Positions 7,971 through 17,463 of a stretch of DNA of 62,171 bases are shown piece after piece. Within the stretch, counting starts at the first letter, position 1, and the number at the start of each line of letters is the position of its first letter. The notes beneath the pieces are model-generated. The model worked only from the letters and a program-made list of their open reading frames with translations. It was not told where the DNA came from and ran no database searches. Made by a program: the position numbers and the translations under genes. Origin of the DNA: Alphaproteobacteria bacterium (GTDB taxonomy: Bacteria; Pseudomonadota; Alphaproteobacteria; Rhizobiales; Xanthobacteraceae); NCBI GenBank assembly GCA_026400395.1, contig JAPLPD010000175.1, positions 1 to 62,171 of the forward strand. Reading direction: 5' to 3'.

Positions 7971-9130
7971 CAGTGCACACCCCGCGTCGCCATGACGAGC
8001 TTCATGCGGTGCGTTGCCAGTTCGGGATCGGCTAGTAGGCCGGCGGCATCGGCCAAACGAAATAACTCGGCGAGGTGCAATGTCGAGCGGGTGCTCTCCT
8101 GGCCGCCGATCATGGTGAAGTGACTTTGCAGACCATTGAGATAGGCCATGAACACCACGCCGGTCTTGTAGAATCGGGTCGGCGCCTTGAAGATGTGGCG
8201 CGACAGCGGCACCGTGGGCGCCAGTATCTCGTGGAACGACGCCACGTCGCCGCGGGTGAACGAGCCGAGCGCCGCCGACGCCGCCGGAGCGATCGCGTCG
8301 AAAATGCCGAGCAACGCGTCGGAATAGCCCTGCGCATCGCCGGCGATCAGCTCGGCATAGTTGAAGTCGTCACCGGTGAACATGCGCACGCCCTGCGGTA
8401 GCCGCCGCCGCATGGCGATTTCCTTGTCCTTGTCGAGCAGCGATATCTTCACGCCATCGACCTTGGCCGGATTCGACCCAATCACATCGACGGCGACCTC
8501 CATCGCCTTGCCGTGATCCTTGTGGCCCCAGTAGCCGTCGAGCGCGGGATCGAACATCTCGCCGAGCCAATGAATGATGACTGGCTCCCTCACCTGCTCG
8601 AGAATGCGGCCGTAAACCCTGGCGTAGTCGTCGGGCGAACGCGCCGCCCTTACCAGCGCGCGGCTCGCCATCAGGATGATGCGGCCGCCGAGCTTTTCAA
8701 CGGCGGCGCACTGCTCCTCATAGGCGCGGATCACATCATCGATGGTGACATCGGCGCCCGCCGCCAGATGATCTGTGCCGGCGCCGGAGCCGATCAGCGC
8801 GCCGGGAAAGTCCCTGGCGGCATCAAGACTCCGCCGGATCAATTCCAGCGAACTCGGCCAGTCCATGCCCATGCCGCGTTGCGCCGTGTCCATCGCCTCG
8901 GCGACGCCCAGGCCGAGTGACCACAGATGCCGCCGGAACGCGATGGTCGTGTCCCAGTCAACCGGCGCGTCGAGCCACGGATTGGTCTCGGCAAGCGGAT
9001 CGGTCACCACATGCGCGGCGGCATAGGCAACGCGATTGAACGGCTTGTCGACTTTCGGGAACGTCTTCGCCGGCCGCGTGGTGTAGCCCGCGGTCATGCC
9101 GCCGGAGACTGGAAGGTTGAGGGTCGGCAT
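7970..9130 (-). CDS. DUF993 protein, dihydrodipicolinate-synthase-like
   Basis: A 386-residue DUF993 member, a family related to the class I aldolases of the DapA superfamily. Lys228 in DGVKISLLDK sits where the Schiff-base lysine of that superfamily is expected. The start MPTLNLP at 9130 lies two bases after the stop of the Gfo/Idh gene, and the end overlaps the start of the TIM-barrel gene. This tight packing implies one pathway: oxidation, isomerisation and aldol cleavage of a sugar-like compound. The substrate is not known to me. A longer upstream frame to 9496 is a shadow of the Gfo/Idh gene. Confidence 0.83.
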   Translation of the reverse strand: MPTLNLPVSGGMTAGYTTRPAKTFPKVDKPFNRVAYAAAHVVTDPLAETNPWLDAPVDWDTTIAFRRHLWSLGLGVAEAMDTAQRGMGMDWPSSLELIRRSLDAARDFPGALIGSGAGTDHLAAGADVTIDDVIRAYEEQCAAVEKLGGRIILMASRALVRAARSPDDYARVYGRILEQVREPVIIHWLGEMFDPALDGYWGHKDHGKAMEVAVDVIGSNPAKVDGVKISLLDKDKEIAMRRRLPQGVRMFTGDDFNYAELIAGDAQGYSDALLGIFDAIAPAASAALGSFTRGDVASFHEILAPTVPLSRHIFKAPTRFYKTGVVFMAYLNGLQSHFTMIGGQESTRSTLHLAELFRLADAAGLLADPELATHRMKLVMATRGVH

Positions 9131-9132
9131 CC

Positions 9133-10284
9133 TCACACCTTCAACGCCGGAATATCGATCCAGCGCCGCTCCTTCCAGCTCTTCATCGAGGCCTCGACCA
9201 ATTGCAGACCCTTGGCGCCCTCCAGCAGCGTCCACTTGAACGGCGCGTCCTCGTACAAATGCCGGATGAACATTTCCCATTCGGTCTTGAAGCCGTTGTC
9301 GTAGACACCCAGCCCCGGGACCTCCTGCCACGTCTTGTAGAACTCGATCGGCTGCGGCACGTCGGGATTCCATACCGGCCGCGGCGTGTTCACCCGCGCC
9401 TGGCTCCAACAGTTCTGCAGTCCGGCCACCGCCGAGCCGTGCGTCCCATCGACGTGAAACGTGACGAGATCGTCGCGACGCACCCGCGTGCACCACGACA
9501 TATTGATATTCGCGATCACGCCACCTTTGAGCTGGAAGGTCGCGTAAGCCGCATCGTCCACGTCATTGGTGTAGGTCTTCCCGTTCTCGTCGACCCGCTT
9601 CGGAATATGCGTGGCGCCGAGGCAGGTCACGCTCTCGACCTCGCCGAACAGGTTGTCGAGCACGTAGCGCCAGTGGCACACCATGTCGAGGATGATGCCG
9701 CCGCCTTCGGCCTTCTTGTAATTCCACGAAGGACGTTGCGCCGGCTGCCAGTCGCCTTCGAAAACCCAATAGCCGAACTCGCCCCGCACCGAGAGGATAC
9801 GTCCGAAGAAGCCGGAGTCGATCAGCATCTTCAGCTTGAGCAGGCCCGGCAGGAACAGCTTGTCCTGCACCACGCCGTGCTTGATCTTTGCCTTCTTCGC
9901 CACCCGCACCAGATCGAGCGCATCCTTCAACGTGTCCGACACCGGCTTCTCACAATAGATATCCTTGCCAGCCTTCATCGCTTTGTTCAAAAGCTCGGCG
10001 CGAAGCTGGGTGGTGGCAGCGTCAAAGAACAAGGTGTCCTTCTTGTCTTTGAGCGCCTGATCGAGATCGGTGGTCCAGCGGGTGATGCCGTTCGCCTTGG
10101 CAAGCTTCTGCAGGCGGTCGGCGCTGCGCCCGACCAGGATCGGATCGGGCATGACCCGGTCGCCATTCTTCAGGGCCACGCCGCCCTGGGCGCGGATGGC
10201 GCAGATCGAGCGGATCAGGTGCTGATTCATGCCCATACGCCCGGTGACGCCGTTCATGATGATGCCGAGCCGTTGTTGCGCCAT
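9133..10284 (-). CDS. Gfo/Idh/MocA family oxidoreductase
   Basis: A 383-residue NAD(P)-dependent oxidoreductase of the glucose-fructose oxidoreductase/inositol dehydrogenase family. It has an N-terminal Rossmann segment (IMNGVTGRMG at 9-18), the EKP motif at residues 112-114, and a C-terminal alpha/beta domain. It likely oxidises a hydroxyl of a sugar or cyclitol and starts the operon with DUF993 and the TIM barrel. The start at 10284 is supported by GGGAG about 6 bases upstream. It is divergent from the hydantoinase operon across 167 bp. Confidence 0.88.
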   Translation of the reverse strand: MAQQRLGIIMNGVTGRMGMNQHLIRSICAIRAQGGVALKNGDRVMPDPILVGRSADRLQKLAKANGITRWTTDLDQALKDKKDTLFFDAATTQLRAELLNKAMKAGKDIYCEKPVSDTLKDALDLVRVAKKAKIKHGVVQDKLFLPGLLKLKMLIDSGFFGRILSVRGEFGYWVFEGDWQPAQRPSWNYKKAEGGGIILDMVCHWRYVLDNLFGEVESVTCLGATHIPKRVDENGKTYTNDVDDAAYATFQLKGGVIANINMSWCTRVRRDDLVTFHVDGTHGSAVAGLQNCWSQARVNTPRPVWNPDVPQPIEFYKTWQEVPGLGVYDNGFKTEWEMFIRHLYEDAPFKWTLLEGAKGLQLVEASMKSWKERRWIDIPALKV

Positions 10285-10394
10285 GAGTGCTCCCTGAATG
10301 GTCCTTATTCTGTACCGCAGCCGCGCCCTTGGACGGAAGAGCGCCAACGTGTGACATTAGGGTCCCGGACCGATGGCGGAAAGCCTCGGGCCGG

Positions 10395-10420
10395 TTGACA
10401 TTCCGGCGCGGCTCTATGAA
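10395..10420 (+). promoter_or_regulatory. Weak candidate promoter for the hydantoinase operon
   Basis: TTGACA at 10395-10400 is followed after 14 bp by TATGAA (10415-10420). The spacer is shorter than the usual 16-18 bp, so this is only a candidate. It lies about 30 bp before the chosen hydantoinase A start, in the 167-bp divergent region. Confidence 0.2.
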
Positions 10421-10451
10421 TCCTGACGGCCCTTCTGGAAGTCGAGTCAGC

Positions 10452-12503
10452 ATGAACATTGTCGGCGTAGACATCGGCGGAACCTTTACCGACCTGGTCG
10501 GCTGCGTCGATGGCCGTATCGTTACGTCCAAGACCTCAACCGTGCCCGCCGATCCGGCCCGCGGCGTCGCGGACAGCCTGGCACTGGCCCATTGCGAGAT
10601 GCCGGCGCTCGCCGAACTCCTGCACGGCTCGACCATCGCCATCAACACTGTCCTGGAGCGCAAGGGCGCCCGCACCGCTCTGATCACCACTCGCGGCTTC
10701 CGCGACACCTACGCCATCGGCCGAGGCAATCGGATCGAAGCGTTCAACTTGTTTTTCCACCGGCCGAAGCCGCTGATCCCGCGCGAATTGACCTTCGAGG
10801 TCACCGAGCGGATGAACGCCCAGGGCGCCGTGCTCAAGCCGCTCGACGAGGCGGAAATGCAGGCGCTGGCGAAAGCCCTCGCCGCTCAGGGCATCGAGGC
10901 CGTCGCGGTGTGCTTCCTGCACGCCTACGCCAACCCGGCCCATGAGCGGCGCCTCGGCGAAATCCTGCGCACCGCCAACCCCAAGCTGTTCGTCACGCTT
11001 TCCCACGAACTGGTACGTGAGTATCGCGAGTACGAGCGCACCTCGACCACCGCGCTCAACGCCTTCATCGGCCCGCGCGTGCAGACCTATCTCGGCCGGC
11101 TGGAAAGCCATCTGCGCGACGAGAAGTTCACAGGCAAGCTGAACATCATGCGCTCCAACGGCGGTGTCATGTCGGTGCGGCTGGCGCAGGAGCAGCCCGT
11201 GTCGATGATGGAATCCGGCCCCGTCGCCGGCATCATCGGCGCAGGCCGCCTGGCGGCGCTGATGGGCATTGGGCGCTGCATCGGCTTCGACATGGGCGGC
11301 ACCACCGCCAAGGCAAGCCTGATCACCAATGGCATTCCGGCGATTGAGGACGGCTATGTGATCGGGGGCGAAGCCAGCGGCCAGCCGATGCAGATTCCGG
11401 TTGTGGACATCGTCGAGATCGGCGCGGGCGGTGGCTCGATCGCGTGGTGCGATCCGACCGGCGGCATCCACGTCGGTCCGAAAAGCGCGGGCGCCGATCC
11501 AGGCCCCGCCGCCTATGGCAAAGGCTCGACCGATCCGGTGGTGACCGACGCTAATCTGGTGCTGGGTCGGATCAACGCACAGCGCTTCCTCAACGGCGCG
11601 ATGAAGCTCGACGTGAAGGCGTCAGAGCGCGCCATCGAAAGCAAGGTCGCGGGACCGACGAAGCTCGGCGTGACAGAGGCCGCGCTCGGCATCGTGCAGA
11701 TCGCCGACGCCGCCATGTCGCTCGCGGTTCGCGCCGTGTCGGTCAAGAAGGGCGTCGATCCGCGCGAAACCGCGATGATCGCATTCGGCGGCGCGGGCCC
11801 GCTACACGCCGTCGCCATCGCCAAGGAGATATTCATTCCGCGAGTCATCATCCCCAAGGTGCCAGGCACGTTTTCGGCGCTCGGCATGCTGATGGCGTCG
11901 TGGCGGCAGGACTTCGTCCGCACGCTTTACGGACTGCTTGGCTCGCTCAATGCCAAACACGTCGAGGCCGTGTTCGCGGAATTGGCCGAGGCCGGCAAGA
12001 CCCAAGTTGCGCGTGACGGGATCGACGCCAAGACCGCCAATTTCTCCTATCTCGCCGATCTCCGCTATGTCGGTCAGGAGCACACCATTGCGATTCCGGT
12101 GGGCGATCCCGCGCTGCTCTCCGGCGATTTCGCGACGCTGCGCACGGCGTTCGACACCGAGCACGAGCAGCGCTACGGCCAGGCCGCCACCGATGAGCGG
12201 CTGGAAATCGTCAACGTCCGCCTCGTCGTCACCGCGGCGCGGCTGGACACCCTCGCTGAACGCTGGCTGTCGGAGCCGTGGACTCCCGAGCCGCCGGTCG
12301 CCGACGAGTGGCGCGACGTCATCATCGACGATCCGGGAAAGCCGGTCCGCACACGCATCGTCTGGCGGCCATCCCTCGCCGTCGGCGCCGCCGTGCAGGG
12401 CCCCGCCGTGATCGAGGAGCCGAACGCCACCACCTTCATCCATCCGGGCGACGTCGCCACCATATCCGCCGCCGGCCATCTCATCATCGACGTGAAGCTA
12501 TGA
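10452..12503 (+). CDS. hyuA: Hydantoinase/oxoprolinase subunit A (HyuA family)
   Basis: A 683-residue ATP-dependent hydantoinase/5-oxoprolinase/acetophenone-carboxylase alpha subunit. The N-terminal phosphate-binding motif GVDIGGTFTD (5-14) and the second one, GFDMGGTTAK (about residue 280), show the actin-like ATPase fold. With HyuB it should open a cyclic amide or carboxylate substrate using ATP. The start at 10452 gives the family's usual N terminus, with GGAAG upstream; the longer frame from 10287 adds non-family sequence. It overlaps hyuB by 4 bp (ATGA). Confidence 0.9.
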   Translation: MNIVGVDIGGTFTDLVGCVDGRIVTSKTSTVPADPARGVADSLALAHCEMPALAELLHGSTIAINTVLERKGARTALITTRGFRDTYAIGRGNRIEAFNLFFHRPKPLIPRELTFEVTERMNAQGAVLKPLDEAEMQALAKALAAQGIEAVAVCFLHAYANPAHERRLGEILRTANPKLFVTLSHELVREYREYERTSTTALNAFIGPRVQTYLGRLESHLRDEKFTGKLNIMRSNGGVMSVRLAQEQPVSMMESGPVAGIIGAGRLAALMGIGRCIGFDMGGTTAKASLITNGIPAIEDGYVIGGEASGQPMQIPVVDIVEIGAGGGSIAWCDPTGGIHVGPKSAGADPGPAAYGKGSTDPVVTDANLVLGRINAQRFLNGAMKLDVKASERAIESKVAGPTKLGVTEAALGIVQIADAAMSLAVRAVSVKKGVDPRETAMIAFGGAGPLHAVAIAKEIFIPRVIIPKVPGTFSALGMLMASWRQDFVRTLYGLLGSLNAKHVEAVFAELAEAGKTQVARDGIDAKTANFSYLADLRYVGQEHTIAIPVGDPALLSGDFATLRTAFDTEHEQRYGQAATDERLEIVNVRLVVTAARLDTLAERWLSEPWTPEPPVADEWRDVIIDDPGKPVRTRIVWRPSLAVGAAVQGPAVIEEPNATTFIHPGDVATISAAGHLIIDVKL

Positions 12504-14155
12504 CCCGCAACGAAGCCCATCCGATCACCGTCGAGGTGGTGCGCAACGCCATCGTCGCCTACGCCAACGAGATGGCGAACGCGCTTTCCAAAGCCGCCTA
12601 CAACATGATGATCTACGAGGTCCGCGACTATTGCTGCGGGCTGATCGACACCCAGGCGCGGATGATCTCACAGAACCGCGGCGGCCTGCCGATCTTTCTA
12701 GCCGATCTCGGCGTCGCGGTGGCCGACGGCATCGAGCGCTACGGCCTCAAGGGCTTCGCGCCCGGCGACGTCATCATCATGAATCAAGGCGAGGTGTGCG
12801 GTCAGCACCTCAATAATGTGGTGCTCTATTCACCGTGCTTCCACGGCAACGAATTGGTCGGATTCGCCGCCAACCGCGCCCACTGGGTCGACATCGGCGG
12901 CGTGCGGCAGGGCTTCGGCTCCTATGGATCGAGCGACATCTACGCCGAGGGCATCCAGATGCGCTCGCTGAAGATCTACGAAGCCGGCAAGCGCAACGAA
13001 ACCCTGTGGCAGGTCATCCGCGACAACACCCGCTACCCGGATTCTGCCCTGGGCGACATGCGTGCGCAGATTGCCTCCTGTCAGCTTGGCGCCCGCCGCT
13101 ACGTCGAGTTGATCGCCCGCTACGGACGCGAGACCGTAGAAGCCTGCATCGCCAAGGTCTGGGACCAGGCCGAGGCGTCGGCGCGCGCTGTCATCGAAAA
13201 GATTCCCGATGGCGACTACGAGGCGGAGAGCTTTCTAGACAACGACGGCCGGACGCTCGACAAGCCGCTGCGCGTGAAGGTCAAGGTCAAGGTGCACGGC
13301 TCGACCATGACGGTCGATTTTTCCGAGATGAACCCGCAGGTGCCCGGCCCGCTCAACTCCGGCCGCGGCGGCGGCATCGCCGGCGCCCGCGTGGCGTTCA
13401 AGGCGCTGACCTCGCCCGATCTCGACGTCAACGAAGGCTGCTTCCGGCCGCTCGAGGTGGTTCTGCCGGAGGGCACCATGCTGAGCGCGAAGCCGCCGTC
13501 GGCGCTGGGCCTCTGGAGCATCGCGCTGCCGACGGTGATCGACACGATCCTCAAGGCATTAGCGCCCGCCGTGCCGCATCTCATCCCCGCCGCGCACAAG
13601 GGCGACATGGGCGGCTGCTCGTTCTTCGGCTTCCGCGACGACGGCTCGCGCTTCCTGCTGATGAATATTTTCGGCGGCGGCTGGGGCGGACGCCCCGACG
13701 AGGACGGCGAGGACGCCTCCGTATCCGTGTGCCAGGGCGACGTGCGCAACACGCCGGTCGAGTTGCAGGAGATCAAATATCCGGTTCTGGTCGAGACCCA
13801 CGCCCTACGGCCCGACTCCGGCGGCACCGGCAAACATCGCGGCGGGCTCGGCGTCGAACTGACCTATCAGCTTCTGCAGAAGTGCAAGGCCAACATCAAT
13901 CTCGACCGCACCCGCGATCCGCCGTGGGGACTGCACGGCGGCGGCTCCGGCGCGGTCAATGTGTGCACCATCCACCGCGCGGACGGCACCGCGTTCAACA
14001 TCAAGAAAGCCACCGAAATCGAGATCGCGGCGGGCGACAAGGTCGTGTTCCTCACCGCGGGCGGCGGCGGCTACGGCGATCCGAAGCAGCGCGCGCCCGA
14101 GGCGATCGCGCAGGACGAGGCGGCCGGCGTGGTCACCGGAAAGGGCGGGACATGA
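12500..14155 (+). CDS. hyuB: Hydantoinase B/oxoprolinase family protein (HyuB)
   Basis: A 551-residue beta subunit partner of HyuA. It shows the conserved opening ITVEVVRNA, the NRGGLPIFLADLG region, GGWGGRPDEDGED near residue 395, and the HRGGLGVEL and GGGGYGDP endings. Length is normal. Both junctions are ATGA overlaps (with hyuA upstream and the M24 gene downstream), so translation is coupled. Substrate is unknown. The downstream creatinase-like genes make an N-alkylated cyclic ureide or amide a reasonable guess. Confidence 0.9.
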   Translation: MTRNEAHPITVEVVRNAIVAYANEMANALSKAAYNMMIYEVRDYCCGLIDTQARMISQNRGGLPIFLADLGVAVADGIERYGLKGFAPGDVIIMNQGEVCGQHLNNVVLYSPCFHGNELVGFAANRAHWVDIGGVRQGFGSYGSSDIYAEGIQMRSLKIYEAGKRNETLWQVIRDNTRYPDSALGDMRAQIASCQLGARRYVELIARYGRETVEACIAKVWDQAEASARAVIEKIPDGDYEAESFLDNDGRTLDKPLRVKVKVKVHGSTMTVDFSEMNPQVPGPLNSGRGGGIAGARVAFKALTSPDLDVNEGCFRPLEVVLPEGTMLSAKPPSALGLWSIALPTVIDTILKALAPAVPHLIPAAHKGDMGGCSFFGFRDDGSRFLLMNIFGGGWGGRPDEDGEDASVSVCQGDVRNTPVELQEIKYPVLVETHALRPDSGGTGKHRGGLGVELTYQLLQKCKANINLDRTRDPPWGLHGGGSGAVNVCTIHRADGTAFNIKKATEIEIAAGDKVVFLTAGGGGYGDPKQRAPEAIAQDEAAGVVTGKGGT

Positions 14156-15249
14156 TCGCCGACGAACGCAGGAACCGGCTCACCGAGGCGATGAAAGACG
14201 CCGGCCTCGACGTGCTGCTGGTCTACGGCAACGCGTGGCAGGGCGACTACCTGCGCTACGCCTCCGATTTCGGCATCCTGGAGGGCCAGGCGCTGGCGAT
14301 CGTGCGCAGCGATGGCCACGTCACCCTCTACGTCGACAGTGCACTGGAGGCCGACCGCGCCGCGCTCGACTGCCCCGGCATCGAGACCGTGCTCGCTCCC
14401 GATCTGGTCGGCGAGGTGGACCTGGCGCTCAACCGCATGAGCAACCAGAGCGTCGGGGCGGCGCCGCAGCGCCTGTTGCCGCGCCGGATCGCCGCGCGCA
14501 CCGCCGAATTCAAGATCACCGACCAGACCGGCTTCGTCGATCGCCTGCTGATGAACAAGCTCGACAGCGAGATTACCGCGATCAGGAATTCCGCGAAACT
14601 CGCCGACGCCGGATATAAGGTGTTCATGCAGGCCGCGCGGGTCGGCCGCGCCGACTACGAACTGGTGGCCGAAGCCGAAGCATTCTTCCGCGCCAACGGC
14701 GTTGACGACAACTTCCAGATCATCGGCGTCGGCGGCGTAGAGGTCAAAGGCATGGCCCCGCCAAGCGGCAAGACGCTCAAGCGCGGCGACATGGTGACGA
14801 CGGAACTAACGCCCTGCGTCGATGGCTACTACGCGCAGATCTGCCGCACGCTGGTGGTCGGCGAGCCGACACTCGAGCAGAGGGGCGCGCATGCGCTGTG
14901 GCGCGAATCGATGGAGGCCGGCATCGCCACCGTGCGCGATGGCGTCACCGCCGCCGATATCGCCAAAGCCGAGAACGATGTGTTCCGCAAATACGGCCTG
15001 GGCAAATACACCACCAGCGAATTCACCCGCGTGCGCGGCCACGGCATGGGCCTGTTCGCCGACACCAAGCCGCACATCCTCGAAGACGTCACCACGCGGA
15101 TCGACGCCGGAATGGCGCTGATCGTGCATCCCAACACCTATCATCCGGCCGTGGGCTACATGGTCCTCGGCGACGGCGTCGCGGTGACCAAGGACGGCTG
15201 CGAGGTGCTGACCGGCACGGCGCGCGAGCTGTTCAGCGTGGCGGGGTAG
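14152..15249 (+). CDS. M24 family creatinase-like protein without the metal ligands
   Basis: A 365-residue pita-bread-fold (M24) protein. The usual metal ligands are replaced: the first Asp by Glu (MVTTELTP), the second by Gln (YYAQICRTL), and the usual EP by HP (LIVHPNTYHP). The GHGMG histidine motif is kept. The pattern GDxxxxxxxP...GYYxxxxRTL is close to creatinase, a metal-free member that cleaves the amidino C-N bond of creatine. I therefore infer a C-N hydrolase rather than an Xaa-Pro peptidase. The start at 14152 overlaps hyuB by 4 bp, so it is fourth-frame coupled to the hydantoinase. Confidence 0.8.
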   Translation: MIADERRNRLTEAMKDAGLDVLLVYGNAWQGDYLRYASDFGILEGQALAIVRSDGHVTLYVDSALEADRAALDCPGIETVLAPDLVGEVDLALNRMSNQSVGAAPQRLLPRRIAARTAEFKITDQTGFVDRLLMNKLDSEITAIRNSAKLADAGYKVFMQAARVGRADYELVAEAEAFFRANGVDDNFQIIGVGGVEVKGMAPPSGKTLKRGDMVTTELTPCVDGYYAQICRTLVVGEPTLEQRGAHALWRESMEAGIATVRDGVTAADIAKAENDVFRKYGLGKYTTSEFTRVRGHGMGLFADTKPHILEDVTTRIDAGMALIVHPNTYHPAVGYMVLGDGVAVTKDGCEVLTGTARELFSVAG

Positions 15250-15252
15250 AAC

Positions 15253-16317
15253 ATGCGCCGCGGACTCATGGGATGGAATGCCGAGGAACTGCCGGTCGCC
15301 GCGCTTGAGGCGCGGTTGGCGCGGCTGCGCGCCGCGATGGCGAAGACCGGCATGGATGCGTTCATCATCTATACGAACAACACGCGGCCGAGCGCGGTCA
15401 CCCATGTCACCGGCTTCACGCCGTACTGGTCCGATGCGCTGATGCTGGTGCCGAAAAGCGGCGCCCCGGTGTTCGCCACTGCGCTGTCGAAGCGCGTGTC
15501 GGAGTGGATCAGGACCACCGACCCGCTGAGCGAGATCGTCAACACACCCAAGCCCGGAGCCCTGATGGGCGAGCGGCTCGCGAAGGACCCTTCGGTCAAG
15601 CGCGTTGGCGTCATGGAATACGACACGCTGCCGGCCGGATTGTTCGACGACATGGCCGCCGCCGCGCCATCGGTCGAATGGACCGACGGAACGGCGCTGT
15701 TCGCGGGCCTGCGCCGCGAGGTGGACGACGCCGAGCGTGGCCTGCTGACGCGCGCCGACGTCATGGCTGTCGCCGCGTTGGGCCAGGCGCTAACCGGCGG
15801 CGCACAGGACGCCGGCACGCTCGCGGGCCTGGTCGAGCAGCACGCGCGGCTCGCCGGCGCGGAGGAGACCTACATCGCCGTCGCGCCGGATCTCGCGGCC
15901 GACCGGCGGCTCAACCGCACATCGCAGCCGACGCCGCTGGCGGATCGCTTCGTGGTGCGCGCCTCGATCGCCTACAAGGGCTGCTGGGTGCGCCGCACGC
16001 GCACGTTTGTGAAGGACGGCAGCGCCGCCAAGGCCGATGCGTGGTTCGCCGATGTCGTGCGTTCGATCGAAGCCGGCAAATCGCTGGCGGAGCAGATCGC
16101 GGCGAAGGTGGGGGAATTGTCCGGCGCGAGCCTGACCGGCTGGACCGCGGAAAGCTGCACCGGCAGCTGTCCGTTGTCCGCCGTCGCATCGGCCCGCTTC
16201 CCCGGCAAGGAGCCGCCGGCGAACGGCCAGTTTCTGGTGTTGACCGTGGAATTAACGATCGACGGCGCTCCGTGGATCGGTGCCGCGCCGCTGATTGTTG
16301 GAAGGCCGGACTTCTAG
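15253..16317 (+). CDS. Degenerate M24-like protein
   Basis: A 354-residue protein that begins like an M24/creatinase N-terminal domain (ALEARLARLRAAMAKTGMDAFIIY). Its C-terminal half keeps the outline of the M24 fold but has no metal ligands and no GHG motif. It starts 3 bp after the preceding M24 gene, so the two are translated together. It could form a heteromer with that protein (creatinases are dimers with shared sites) or be a diverging paralogue. I do not assign a reaction. Confidence 0.7.
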   Translation: MRRGLMGWNAEELPVAALEARLARLRAAMAKTGMDAFIIYTNNTRPSAVTHVTGFTPYWSDALMLVPKSGAPVFATALSKRVSEWIRTTDPLSEIVNTPKPGALMGERLAKDPSVKRVGVMEYDTLPAGLFDDMAAAAPSVEWTDGTALFAGLRREVDDAERGLLTRADVMAVAALGQALTGGAQDAGTLAGLVEQHARLAGAEETYIAVAPDLAADRRLNRTSQPTPLADRFVVRASIAYKGCWVRRTRTFVKDGSAAKADAWFADVVRSIEAGKSLAEQIAAKVGELSGASLTGWTAESCTGSCPLSAVASARFPGKEPPANGQFLVLTVELTIDGAPWIGAAPLIVGRPDF

Positions 16318-16330
16318 CTTCACCCTCTCC

Positions 16331-16408
16331 GCGTCATTGCCGGGCTTGACCCGGCAATCCATTCTTTACGCAAGATGATGGATGCCCGGGTCAAGCCCGG
16401 GCACGACG
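16331..16408. repeat. Paired REP-like palindromes
   Basis: Two hairpins in opposite orientation: ATTGCCGGGCTTGACCCGGCAAT near 16335-16359 and TGCCCGGGTCAAGCCCGGGCA near 16383-16403. They fill the gap between convergent genes. This is a common repeat style in Bradyrhizobium relatives and may act as an mRNA 3' end. Confidence 0.7.
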
Positions 16409-16470
16409 CTGTGCCGGGTCGCAACTTTCGCGGCGCCAAGAAACTGCCGCAAACCGATCCAGCCAGTTCC

Positions 16471-17463
16471 TTAAATCCGCTGCCCCTCGGTCAGCGGAAT
16501 GTCACGCATCGTCGCCGGCGCAAACAGCTCTTCCAATTTGACCCGCCGGTCGGTCAGGCCGTGCTCGTGGGTGTATTGCAGAAGCGCCTCGATGCTCGGG
16601 CGATTCTGCTCGATGCCGTAGGGATACCAGTCCTCGCCGATGATCTTCTTTTCTTCCTCGATCATCGGTTGCAGCCAGGCGAACGACGCCTTGGGCGCGC
16701 CAGCCTCCATCAGGAGCTGGTAGCACCGCTCTTTCGACTGGCAGAGCGCCTGATAGAGATTCTGCGCCACCCACGGCTCGCGGTCGTAGATTTCGCGCTT
16801 GATCACCACCGTGTGCATGATCGGATAGATTTTCGTCCGCCGGTAGTAGTCCTTCTCCATCGCCGCGTAATCGGGAAACAGCCGCGCGACATTCGGCGAG
16901 CCGCGCCGGAACGACAGCGGATTGTTTGCCGTCATCATGAAATCGATCTCGCCGCGCTCCAGCAGATCGCCGAGCTCGGTTCCGGCCGGCGCCTGGGTCA
17001 GCTTGATATCGGCGGGAAGCTGCCGGCCCAGCCGGTCGTGGCGGCCCTGCACCCACTCCACTTCGTTAGGCTTCACACCGAACTCGTGCTGCATCAGACC
17101 GCGCATGTAGACCGCCGCGGTCATGCTGTACTCCGGCACGCCGCCGCGCTTGCCCTTCAGGTCCGCGCCACTCTTGATGCCCTTGCGGGTGTTGATGAAG
17201 AAATAGCCGTGCCGGAACACCCGCGACGGGTACACCGGAATCGCGATGAACGGCGACTCCCCGCCAGCCACCAGCGTCGTGTAGTTCGACAGCGACATTT
17301 CCGAGGCGTCGAACTCCTGATGCTGCAACTGCCGCCAGAATATTTCGGCCGGCTGCATGTTGAGATAGTTCAGATCGACGCCATCGACCTGGATGCTGCC
17401 GTCGCGCAGCGATTGGGTGCGGTCGTAGGGGCCGCAGGCGAAGTTGAGACGCAATTTGCTCAT
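16471..17463 (-). CDS. 4,5-dihydroxyphthalate-decarboxylase-like protein (copy 1)
   Basis: A 330-residue protein of the family annotated as 4,5-dihydroxyphthalate decarboxylase (Pht5-like), which has a periplasmic-binding-protein fold. The opening RLNFACGPYDRTQSL, the FDASEMSLSNYTTL segment and the closing ATMRDIPLTEG are characteristic. It has no signal peptide, so it should be cytosolic and enzymatic rather than an ABC-transporter receptor. Two more copies occur at 22312-23298 and 39092-40081. It converges with the M24 pair across the REP-like repeat. Confidence 0.82.
   Translation of the reverse strand: MSKLRLNFACGPYDRTQSLRDGSIQVDGVDLNYLNMQPAEIFWRQLQHQEFDASEMSLSNYTTLVAGGESPFIAIPVYPSRVFRHGYFFINTRKGIKSGADLKGKRGGVPEYSMTAAVYMRGLMQHEFGVKPNEVEWVQGRHDRLGRQLPADIKLTQAPAGTELGDLLERGEIDFMMTANNPLSFRRGSPNVARLFPDYAAMEKDYYRRTKIYPIMHTVVIKREIYDREPWVAQNLYQALCQSKERCYQLLMEAGAPKASFAWLQPMIEEEKKIIGEDWYPYGIEQNRPSIEALLQYTHEHGLTDRRVKLEELFAPATMRDIPLTEGQRI

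Noticed and set aside
14152-15249. Xaa-Pro aminopeptidase
   Set aside because: All usual metal ligands are replaced; the pattern is creatinase-like.
16471-17463. ABC-transporter solute-binding protein
   Set aside because: The fold is related, but there is no signal peptide and no permease or ATPase gene nearby; the decarboxylase family fits better.
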